Positions 1-5,535 of a stretch of DNA of 5,535 bases are shown piece by piece. This DNA comes from an uncultured Dyadobacter sp. (GTDB taxonomy: Bacteria > Bacteroidota > Bacteroidia > Cytophagales > Spirosomataceae). Numbering within the stretch: position 1 is the first letter of the stretch; each line of letters begins with the position of its first letter. The DNA is taken from contig CAMLNK010000343.1 of the NCBI GenBank assembly GCA_946481035.1, positions 1 to 5,535 of the forward strand, in the 5' to 3' direction. The notes under the pieces are model-generated. The model ran no database searches, was not told the origin of the DNA, and saw nothing but the letters and a program-made list of their open reading frames with translations. The position numbers and the translations under genes are program-made.

Positions 1-12
1 CGATAATAAAAA

Positions 13-594
13 TTATGCCAGTGAGTTGATGTAGGCAGCCATTTGTATGGTGTCGAAGACGTGGTCGATGTCCAGGTGGGTAATCGCATAATGTGGCATG
101 AAAGGCATTTGGGCCGTGTCGGGATTTTGCACTACGGCTATCCCTCCGGCGCGTTTTACGGCTGTAAGGCCGCTGGTACCATCATCATTGGCACCCGAAA
201 GCAGTATTGCCACGAGGCCCGGCCCGTAAACCTCCGCCGCCGACTCGAATGTGACGTCGATGCTGGGCCTGCTGAAATTAATTTTTTCGGAATAATCAAG
301 CGAAAATGTCCGGTCGTGCTCGATAAGTAAATGGTAATCGGCAGGGGCGAGATAAATCGTACCGGGTGTCACGGGTTCTTTATCTTCCACTTCCTGTGTA
401 GGGTTTAAAGTCTTGGAACCCAGTAACTCTGATAACGAAGAGTCGCCGGAATTGCGGCGGTGCAGCACCAACGCTACGGGAAAGGGCAAGTCGGCACGCA
501 GCAGCGGAAGCAGCCGGAACAGCACTTCCAGGCTGCCGGCCGAGCCGCCGATCATCAGGAGCTCACAGGTATGGTTCAAATGACTTTCTTCCAT
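13..594 (-). CDS. cheB: CheB-type protein-glutamate methylesterase, catalytic domain only
   Basis: This 193-residue protein matches the CheB methylesterase domain, which hydrolyses glutamate methyl esters (and deamidates glutamines) on chemoreceptors in the cytoplasm. The catalytic triad can be placed by motif: Ser18 in GGSAGS, His45 in VLHRR, and Asp138 in SGANDDG, matching the Ser/His/Asp triad of enteric CheB. Other family landmarks are APADYHLL near 83-90, FSRPSIDV near 107-114 and the AVVQNP strand near 153-158. Full-length CheB is about 350 residues with an N-terminal receiver domain. Here that domain is absent and the protein starts directly at the esterase fold, so phosphorylation control cannot act in cis. 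The ATG at 594 lies inside the end of cheR (19-base overlap), which suggests translational coupling. The next Met (residue 14, ATG at 555) would cut into the first beta strand, so I keep the upstream start. It ends in TAA 12 bases from the window edge, and no terminator is visible in that remnant. The family call is firm; the substrate is unknown. Confidence 0.93.
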   Translation of the reverse strand: MEESHLNHTCELLMIGGSAGSLEVLFRLLPLLRADLPFPVALVLHRRNSGDSSLSELLGSKTLNPTQEVEDKEPVTPGTIYLAPADYHLLIEHDRTFSLDYSEKINFSRPSIDVTFESAAEVYGPGLVAILLSGANDDGTSGLTAVKRAGGIAVVQNPDTAQMPFMPHYAITHLDIDHVFDTIQMAAYINSLA

Positions 595-1385
595 ATTTTT
601 TCCCGGTTCAATTGCCTGAACTTGTTTTGTATGGCCGAGAATTTCAATGTCTCTTTGGTTCCCAATGCGAGGTACCCCAATGTTCCGAGACTTGCATCGA
701 AGAGTTTGAGAACCCTGTCCTGCAACTCTTTGTCGAAGTAAATCAGCACGTTGCGGCAGAGGATCAGGTCGAACTCGTTGAAAGAACTATCAGAGACCAG
801 GTTATGGGTCGAAATGATGATCTTCTCCGAAAGATCACTATCGAATTTGGCCTGGCCGTACTGCGCCGTGTAATAACTCGAAAAATCGCGGGTACCGCCT
901 GATGCAATGTAGCTTTCGGAATACTGTTTCATCAGCGCCATGGGAAATATGCCTTTGCGTACTTTCTCCAATACGCTGGGATTGAGGTCGGTCGCATACA
1001 GCAGCGAGCGCCGCAGCAAATTGGCCTCTTTGAGCAAAATCGCCATCGAATACACCTCTTCACCGGTAGAGCAACCCGCGTGCCAAACCCGGATAAACGG
1101 CTTGGTGCCTAGCACAGGGAGCACGTCGTCGCGCAGGGATTTGTAAAATGCCGGATCGCGGAACATTTCGGTCACATTCACCGTCACTTCTTCCACAAAC
1201 CGTTTGAGGTAAGCCGGGTCGTTTCGTACACGGTAGCGCAGTTCGGCGAAGCTCGGGAATTTGTCGAGCGAGCACAGCCGTACCACCCGTCGTTTCAGCG
1301 AAGCGCGCGAGTACCGCGTGAAATCGTATCCGTAAAGATCGAACAGGTCATTCAGCAAAAGATCGATGTCGTCCTCTTCAATCAT
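576..1385 (-). CDS. cheR: CheR-type protein-glutamate O-methyltransferase
   Basis: This 269-residue protein has the usual length of CheR, the cytoplasmic enzyme that transfers methyl groups from S-adenosylmethionine to glutamates of chemoreceptors. The N-terminal helical domain (about 1-75) carries the basic KRRV segment at 31-34 and leads into VNVTEMFRDP (69-78), the family's T-x-x-(F/M)FR motif. The Rossmann-like SAM domain follows: WHAGCSTGEEVYS (101-113) is the SAM-binding loop, ATDLN (131-135) the acidic strand end, HNL (194-196) the next motif, and DLILCRNVLIYF (206-217) the typical CheR signature. The domain looks complete, and no TPR or pentapeptide-tethering partner is fused. Its ATG lies 4 bases after the stop of the response regulator, and its 3' end overlaps cheB by 19 bases. 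The two antagonistic enzymes should therefore be made together. No chemoreceptor, CheA or CheW gene is nearby, so a role outside classical chemotaxis is likely (inference). Confidence 0.95.
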   Translation of the reverse strand: MIEEDDIDLLLNDLFDLYGYDFTRYSRASLKRRVVRLCSLDKFPSFAELRYRVRNDPAYLKRFVEEVTVNVTEMFRDPAFYKSLRDDVLPVLGTKPFIRVWHAGCSTGEEVYSMAILLKEANLLRRSLLYATDLNPSVLEKVRKGIFPMALMKQYSESYIASGGTRDFSSYYTAQYGQAKFDSDLSEKIIISTHNLVSDSSFNEFDLILCRNVLIYFDKELQDRVLKLFDASLGTLGYLALGTKETLKFSAIQNKFRQLNREKIWKKVI

Positions 1386-1389
1386 GGAG

Positions 1390-1755
1390 TCAGATGTTGC
1401 GAAGTATCTTCAAAAGCTTGTCGACGTCGATCGGTTTGGAAATATAATCGTTAGCCCCGGCGCCGAGACACTTCTCGCGGTCGCCCACCATCGCTTGCGC
1501 GGTGACGGCGATAACCGGTACCGATTGCCTGTTTTCCAGGTCTTTGATCAGCGGAATGGCTTCGTAACCATCCATTTCCGGCATCATCATGTCGATCAGC
1601 ACGGCGTCTACCGGTTCGCTGGTGCGCAGGATATTCAGTGCTTCCGTGGCTGCAGAGCAGGAAATGCAGTCGAAGCCTTTCGATTTGAGGGTCGCCCTGA
1701 GCGCGAAAATATTCCGGGCGTCGTCGTCGACGATCATGATCTTTTTCTTTTCCAT
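1390..1755 (-). CDS. Stand-alone single-domain response regulator (REC, CheY-like)
   Basis: This 121-residue protein is a single receiver domain with no output domain. The acidic pocket DDD is at 10-12, the phospho-acceptor is Asp55 in LIDMMMP, the switch Thr85 is in AVTAQAM, and Lys107 is in SKPID, so all residues needed for phosphorylation are present. It closely resembles the third receiver of the upstream hybrid kinase: both share RNIF, DMMMP, MDGYE, PVIAVTA, GDREKC, and DYI followed by KP. Roughly half of the aligned residues are identical by eye, which suggests duplication of that domain. I chose the ATG at 1755, which begins MEKKKIMIVDDD directly before the first beta strand and 8 bases after the kinase stop. 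A GTG at 1785 would add 10 residues and overlap the kinase gene, but those residues look like read-through of the overlap. It could be a phosphate sink, a shuttle between the kinase and CheB (which lacks its own receiver), or a protein-binding switch. It should not be called cheY without evidence of motor control. Confidence 0.93.
   Translation of the reverse strand: MEKKKIMIVDDDARNIFALRATLKSKGFDCISCSAATEALNILRTSEPVDAVLIDMMMPEMDGYEAIPLIKDLENRQSVPVIAVTAQAMVGDREKCLGAGANDYISKPIDVDKLLKILRNI
1561..1612 (-). repeat. DNA segment in the stand-alone regulator matching 1950-2001
   Basis: This 52-base stretch covers the phospho-acceptor region (the DMMMP to MDGYE motifs) of the small response regulator. 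It aligns without gaps to 1950-2001 inside the hybrid kinase, with 6 differences counted by hand. The offset is 389 bases on the same strand, so it is a direct repeat. The two copies are read in different frames relative to the window but in the same frame relative to the protein motif. It is best explained as homology between paralogous receiver domains rather than as a mobile or recombination element. Confidence 0.7.
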
Positions 1756-1763
1756 TGCGGGGG

Positions 1764-4700
1764 TCAGGATTTTTCGTAAAGCCACACGCGCAGCAGCGAC
1801 ATTAGCTGGTCGATATCCACGGGTTTGGTAATATAGTCAGAAGCGCCCGCATTAATGCATTTTTCCCGGTCGCCTGTCATGGCTTTTGCGGTAACGGCGA
1901 TAACCGGCAGGTTGCGCCATTGCGGATTTTCGCGGATGCGCTTCGCGGTTTCGTAACCGTCCATTTGAGGCATCATCATGTCGAGCAGCACCACGTCTAC
2001 CTCCGGATTCTCGCGCAGTTTCTGCAATGCTTCCCGGCCGTCCAGCGCCGTGAGGACATTCATTTTATAGTTTTCCAGCGACTTCGAAAGTGAGAATATA
2101 TTCCGCACATCATCGTCGGCGATCAGTACCGTTTTTCCATTCAAAATTTCTCCGAGTCCGCCCAGCTTGCGTGCCTCGGTTCCCTGGCGGGTATTTTTCT
2201 TGTTTTCTTCCACCACATGCAGGAACAGCGACACCTCGTCCAGCATACGCTGGTAGGAATGCGCGGTTTTGACGATGATCGAATCGGCATACTGCTTAAT
2301 CCGCAGCTCTTCTGTCATCGAAAGGCTTTTTCCTGTGAAAATAATAATCGGGACATGCTCGAAGCCGGGGTTCTTTTTAGCCTCTTCAAGCATGTCGTAA
2401 GCCTTTTTGTCGGGAATACCCATGTCCAGGATCACACAGTCGACCTCGTTGTTGGACAATGCGCTGATGCCCTCGTTGATATCGCTTTTGAGCTCCGAAT
2501 TAATATCAAATGTGCCCAGGTAGTAGGCCAGTGCTTTGGCATGCATCGAATTATCCTCGACGATGAGCACTTTCTTCGATTTTTTGCTGATCACATATTC
2601 GATTTTTCGGAAAACCTCTTCCATTTTCTCGATCGCCACCGGCTTGTCGATAAAATCTACCGCGCCCTTTTGCAAGCTTTCGTTCTTCATCCGGTGTGAC
2701 GACATGATATGCACCGGGATATGCCGTGTTTCCGGGTCGTTTTTGAGCTGGTCCATGACTTCCCAGCCGCTCACGACCGGCAGCTGGATGTCGAGCAGGA
2801 TACCCATCGGCCTGAACGTCCGTGCGAGTTCGAGTCCCTCGTCCCCGCGAACGGCCACTATGCCTTTGTAACCCTGTTTGCGGGTGTAATCCAGGAGTGA
2901 TTTGGCAAATAATGTGTCGTCCTCGATGATCAGGATCGTTTTCGCGGCGTCGGTAACCGTGGAGCGGTCGTCGGGAATGCTCTCGGGAATGACCGTGCTG
3001 ATAAATCGGCTTTGGGCCTCCGGCGTCGATTTGGATGCGTTGTTTTCCTGAAAATTCCCAAAGAAATTGGCCGTTTCCGGTTCGGGATTGCCGTAGGAGG
3101 GCCTGATAGGGATAAAAAGTGTGAATTCGCTGCCCTGACCCACCACGCTCGTGAGCGATATTTCCCCGCCCAGCAGCTTGGCCAGTTCCCGGCTGATCGA
3201 CAAGCCCAATCCCGTCCCGCCATATTTACGCTTTGTAGAACCGTCGGCCTGCTGGAACGCTTCAAAAATATGGTGCTGTTTTTCAGGCGCTACGCCAATG
3301 CCGGTGTCACGGACCACGAAGCAGAGCATCTTGTCATTACCATCGTTCAGCTTGACGGTAATATCTACCGAGCCTTGTGCGGTGAATTTTAATGCGTTGG
3401 AAATCAGGTTTTTCAGGACTTGTTCCATCCTCATTTTGTCCGTTTCGATCACCGGCGGCACGGCGTTTGCGACCGAAACCGAGAAGTCGAGCCCTTTTTC
3501 CCTTGCCATAGGTGCAAAAAGGGCCTTCATATCATCACAAATCTCTTTGATAGAAACCGTTACATATTCCAGTTCCATTTTTCCCGCCTCGATTTTCGAC
3601 AAATCCAGTATTTCGTCGATCAATCCCAGCAAACCATTCCCGGACGACTGTATCACCGTCGCATATTCAATCTGTTCGCCGGTCAGGTTCTTATCGTCAT
3701 TTTCGGCGAGCAGGCGGCTCAGCAGCAGGATCGAGTTCAGCGGCGTGCGCAACTCGTGCGACATATTGGCCAGGAATTCGGATTTGTACCGGGTGGTCAG
3801 TTCCAGTTCTTCTGCCTTTTTCTGTATTTCAATGTTCTTTTCTTCCAGCAACCCGCTGCGTTCTTCGAGCTCTTCGTTGGTTTGCTGCAATTCCTCCTGC
3901 TGTACCCGCAACTCTTCTTCGGAAGCCTGCAATTTCTGCGACTGTGCTTCCAGTTCCGCATTCAGGTTTTCGAGTTCGTTGTGCTGCGTTTGAAGCTCCT
4001 CCGCCTGTGCCTGGGTTTCTTCCAGGAAGTTTTGAAGTTTTACATAATCCACTGCGGAATTGACCCCGCTGGCTATCGTTTCCAGGTTTTCTTCCAAAAA
4101 GCGCATCGTGAGATCGTCCGGTACTTTCAGAAAGCCGAGTTCGATTACTCCTATGCACTCATAGGAGTACACGAGCGGGAGAATCGCCAGCGCCGCAGGA
4201 CCGGTTTCACCGAGACTGGACGTGATTTTGAGGTAATTGGGTGGAACATCGCGAACGAGCAGCGATTTCTTCGAGTCGATGACCTGCCCGCATAATCCTT
4301 GTCCTGCGACAACGGTTTCCGGCGCATTCTGAGCCGCAAAACTGCCTGTTAGATGGAAATTCCAGTCGGTATCCAGGATGTACATTGTCCCCAGGTTCGC
4401 GCCCGAATATGCGGTAAGCGTATTGATCAGCTTTGCGGACAGTTTTTTGAGGACCCGTTCGCCCCGGATCGCGTCATTGATCTGCACATCGCCGGCTTGT
4501 AGCCAGTTCTGAATGCTCAAATCGTGAAACGTCTGTTCGAGCGAGCCGGCCATTTTATTCAGAGCAACCGAAATCCGCCCAAGTTCGTCGTCGGTTTCGT
4601 CGCGGCTGCGAGCCGTATAATCGCCGTCCGAAACCCGTTGGGTAACTTGCTCAATGTGGCCGATGCGGCGGTTGGTTGTTGCATATTTTTCCTCATCGAC

Positions 4701-5366
4701 CTGCTGCTGCGCGATCCGCCTGCCAATGTCCCCGCGGATGCGCAGGTAGGAGGAAATGGTGATCAGGAGTGAAATCAATGCGGCGGCAGCGAGCAGGATA
4801 GGGGTATATTTAATGTAGATTTGCTGCTGTTCGAGGCGCTCTCCAAGCCTTGCGCTTTCTTCTTCCTTGATCCGCTCGGTGGTAATCCGCAGGTCGTCCA
4901 TGATCTTCTTTCCCCTGATCATCTCCCGCAGGCGTGCGTCGGTATCATACACGAAATTGGCATTCTTTTTGGCCATATCGATGATGTTCTGCATCTGGCC
5001 GAACTTCGCCTCATAAAGTGCCTTTACTTCCCGCAGGTTTTTCTGCTGTACGGGGTTGTCAGCGGTCAGCTCTACCAGGTTGTTGTAGCTGTTCGTGGTT
5101 TTTTCGTAAGCACCTTCATAGGGTTCGAGGAACTGCGGCTCTGAGGTGATAAGGAACCCCCGCTGGCCGGTTTCCGCATCTTTCATATGTGAAATGATGG
5201 CCTCGGCCTCGATAAGCACCGCATTGGTGTGGTTGACGATCTTCGAATTGTTGATCAGTTTCTGGGTGCTGTAATAAGAGGCCAGAAGACTGAAAAACAA
5301 AAGCAGGATGGAAAAGGAAAAAACGATCTGTAATTGCTGGATGATCGAATTGGAGACTTTCTTCAT
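1764..5366 (-). CDS. Membrane hybrid histidine kinase: CHASE3-HAMP-GAF-coiled coil-HisKA-HATPase-REC-REC-REC
   Basis: This 1200-residue inner-membrane sensor kinase has TM1 at about 13-33, then a periplasmic CHASE3 domain (about 34-185) with the hallmark DAETGQRGFL at 63-72, and TM2 at about 188-207. A HAMP domain follows (core about 231-280, DELG at 260-263), set off from TM2 by a roughly 20-residue polar spacer. Next are a GAF domain (about 302-445) and a Glu/Gln-rich coiled coil (about 446-525). HisKA has the phospho-acceptor His537 in SHELRTP. HATPase has the N box around Asn657, the G1 box DTGIG at 687-691, the F box FEAF at 701-704, and the G2 box GGTGLGL at 716-722. A low-complexity linker (about 757-808) leads to three receivers with phospho-acceptors Asp859, Asp981 and Asp1129 and conserved lysines Lys908, Lys1033 and Lys1181. 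REC2 is the most divergent. No HPt or DNA-binding domain is present, so output must go through partners. The ATG lies 13 bases after the stop of another kinase and the stop is 8 bases before the response regulator, consistent with one operon. The signal is unknown. Confidence 0.96.
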   Translation of the reverse strand: MKKVSNSIIQQLQIVFSFSILLLFFSLLASYYSTQKLINNSKIVNHTNAVLIEAEAIISHMKDAETGQRGFLITSEPQFLEPYEGAYEKTTNSYNNLVELTADNPVQQKNLREVKALYEAKFGQMQNIIDMAKKNANFVYDTDARLREMIRGKKIMDDLRITTERIKEEESARLGERLEQQQIYIKYTPILLAAAALISLLITISSYLRIRGDIGRRIAQQQVDEEKYATTNRRIGHIEQVTQRVSDGDYTARSRDETDDELGRISVALNKMAGSLEQTFHDLSIQNWLQAGDVQINDAIRGERVLKKLSAKLINTLTAYSGANLGTMYILDTDWNFHLTGSFAAQNAPETVVAGQGLCGQVIDSKKSLLVRDVPPNYLKITSSLGETGPAALAILPLVYSYECIGVIELGFLKVPDDLTMRFLEENLETIASGVNSAVDYVKLQNFLEETQAQAEELQTQHNELENLNAELEAQSQKLQASEEELRVQQEELQQTNEELEERSGLLEEKNIEIQKKAEELELTTRYKSEFLANMSHELRTPLNSILLLSRLLAENDDKNLTGEQIEYATVIQSSGNGLLGLIDEILDLSKIEAGKMELEYVTVSIKEICDDMKALFAPMAREKGLDFSVSVANAVPPVIETDKMRMEQVLKNLISNALKFTAQGSVDITVKLNDGNDKMLCFVVRDTGIGVAPEKQHHIFEAFQQADGSTKRKYGGTGLGLSISRELAKLLGGEISLTSVVGQGSEFTLFIPIRPSYGNPEPETANFFGNFQENNASKSTPEAQSRFISTVIPESIPDDRSTVTDAAKTILIIEDDTLFAKSLLDYTRKQGYKGIVAVRGDEGLELARTFRPMGILLDIQLPVVSGWEVMDQLKNDPETRHIPVHIMSSHRMKNESLQKGAVDFIDKPVAIEKMEEVFRKIEYVISKKSKKVLIVEDNSMHAKALAYYLGTFDINSELKSDINEGISALSNNEVDCVILDMGIPDKKAYDMLEEAKKNPGFEHVPIIIFTGKSLSMTEELRIKQYADSIIVKTAHSYQRMLDEVSLFLHVVEENKKNTRQGTEARKLGGLGEILNGKTVLIADDDVRNIFSLSKSLENYKMNVLTALDGREALQKLRENPEVDVVLLDMMMPQMDGYETAKRIRENPQWRNLPVIAVTAKAMTGDREKCINAGASDYITKPVDIDQLMSLLRVWLYEKS
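1782..2135 (-). repeat. Third receiver domain of the hybrid kinase, parental-like copy of the REC duplication
   Basis: Residues 1078-1195 of the kinase form a complete receiver: DDD 1084-1086, Asp1129 in LLDMMMP, Thr1159 in AVTAKAM and Lys1181 in TKPVD. This domain is paired in sequence with the adjacent stand-alone regulator encoded at 1390-1755. Similarity also shows at the DNA level: bases 1950-2001 and 1561-1612 match at 46 of 52 positions by hand alignment, far above what codon constraint alone usually leaves. It is much closer to the stand-alone regulator than to REC1 or REC2 of its own protein. Confidence 0.75.
3792..4031 (-). other. Glu/Gln-rich coiled-coil segment of the hybrid kinase
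   Basis: This is a sub-region of the hybrid kinase, about residues 446-525, lying between the GAF and HisKA domains. It is almost free of Gly and Pro, and contains repeated seven-residue-like units such as AEELQTQ, EEELRVQ, QEELQQT and NEELEER with Leu at regular spacing. It should form a long parallel dimeric coiled coil that carries the signal from GAF to the HisKA helices. It is unusually rich in paired Glu and Gln, the residue types that CheR and CheB modify on chemoreceptor helices. Similar EEL repeats are widespread in large hybrid kinases, so composition alone does not show modification. Confidence 0.8.
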
Positions 5367-5379
5367 AGGTATGCGTTAG

Positions 5380-5535
5380 CTAAATGTCGGTTTTGACGGC
5401 CGTTAATGCATTTTCCTGCACAAACGGAAGTATGAGGATAAACTCAGAACCCCGGTTTTCGGTGCTGCGGGCGGAAATAAGCCCGTTGTGCTTATCCATA
5501 ATTTTCTTTGCGATGGCAAGCCCGATACCTGTGCC
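5380..5535 (-). CDS. C-terminal end of a sensor histidine kinase (partial, 5' end outside window)
   Basis: Reading leftward from the window edge, the frame is open for 51 codons and ends in TAG at 5382-5380. It begins exactly at the G2 ATP-lid motif, GTGIGLAIAKKIMDKHNG, continues with an ISARST strand, and closes with GSEFILILP, the final strand of a HATPase_c domain. About a dozen residues then follow before the stop. This is the unmistakable tail of a histidine kinase, and it ends without a fused receiver domain. Its HisKA and sensor regions lie beyond the window, so the input domain cannot be named. Its stop is only 13 bases before the start of the hybrid kinase, and both are on the same strand, so the two kinases are probably co-transcribed. 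Confidence 0.92.
   Translation of the reverse strand, partial: GTGIGLAIAKKIMDKHNGLISARSTENRGSEFILILPFVQENALTAVKTDI

Noticed and set aside
1..12. Possible terminator after cheB
   Set aside because: Only 12 A/T-rich bases remain, with no inverted repeat, so nothing can be called.
1366..1779. Plus-strand open frame of 137 codons opposite the response regulator
   Set aside because: It mirrors the well-conserved receiver gene on the other strand, shows no family motif, and would overlap that gene completely.
1390..1785. Longer version of the response regulator starting at GTG 1785
   Set aside because: The extra ten residues precede the first beta strand, overlap the kinase C-terminus, and use a rarer start codon, whereas the ATG at 1755 begins exactly where receiver domains normally start.
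1561..2001. Direct repeat as a possible mobile element or recombination site
   Set aside because: The matching bases encode the same receiver-domain motifs in two paralogous proteins, so domain homology explains them; no transposase or terminal inverted repeats are present.
3151..4295. Two long plus-strand open frames (3151-3993 and 3420-4295) opposite the kinase
   Set aside because: They lie wholly antisense to the conserved HisKA, HATPase and GAF coding sequence. Their products are low-complexity (Ser-rich or Phe/Gln/Leu-rich), as expected from reversed Glu/Gln/Leu coiled-coil codons, and show no recognisable domain.
5367..5379. Possible promoter or ribosome binding site between the two kinases
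   Set aside because: The 13-base gap has no Shine-Dalgarno-like sequence and no room for a Bacteroidota-type promoter (TTTG and TAnnTTTG elements), and none is evident in the end of the upstream gene.

Overview
The window reads as a dense, one-directional signalling operon on the minus strand. It most likely comes from a member of the Bacteroidota, and a Cytophagales bacterium such as a Dyadobacter relative is my best guess. That placement is inference. It rests on the moderate GC content, the lack of clear Shine-Dalgarno sequences before any start, and the style of the proteins (a CHASE3-GAF kinase with three receiver domains next to stand-alone CheR and CheB), which I associate with that group. 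No ribosomal or other phylogenetic marker is present.

Transcription runs from right to left. (1) 5535-5380: the last 51 codons of a histidine kinase whose front lies outside the window. (2) 5366-1764: a 1200-residue membrane hybrid histidine kinase, with TM1, CHASE3, TM2, HAMP, GAF, a long Glu/Gln-rich coiled coil, HisKA, HATPase and three receiver (REC) domains. (3) 1755-1390: a stand-alone single-domain response regulator that closely resembles the last REC of the hybrid kinase. (4) 1385-576: a CheR-type methyltransferase. (5) 594-13: a CheB-type methylesterase reduced to its catalytic domain. Gaps between genes are 13, 8 and 4 bases, and cheR and cheB overlap by 19 bases, so co-transcription and translational coupling are likely. 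I see no promoter, terminator, RNA gene, mobile element or CRISPR array. No stretch over 300 bases lacks a gene.

A plausible model (inference) is that the hybrid kinase senses a signal through its periplasmic CHASE3 and cytoplasmic GAF domains. It would autophosphorylate at His537 and distribute phosphate among its own receivers and the small regulator. CheR and CheB would add and remove methyl groups on glutamates of some signalling protein. No chemoreceptor, CheA or CheW gene and no DNA-binding output domain is visible, so both the methylation target and the final output are unknown. The hybrid kinase's own coiled coil is one candidate target. The most interesting aspect is this recurring but poorly understood use of chemotaxis adaptation enzymes with a non-chemotaxis kinase. 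I do not see evidence for a wholly new type of system.
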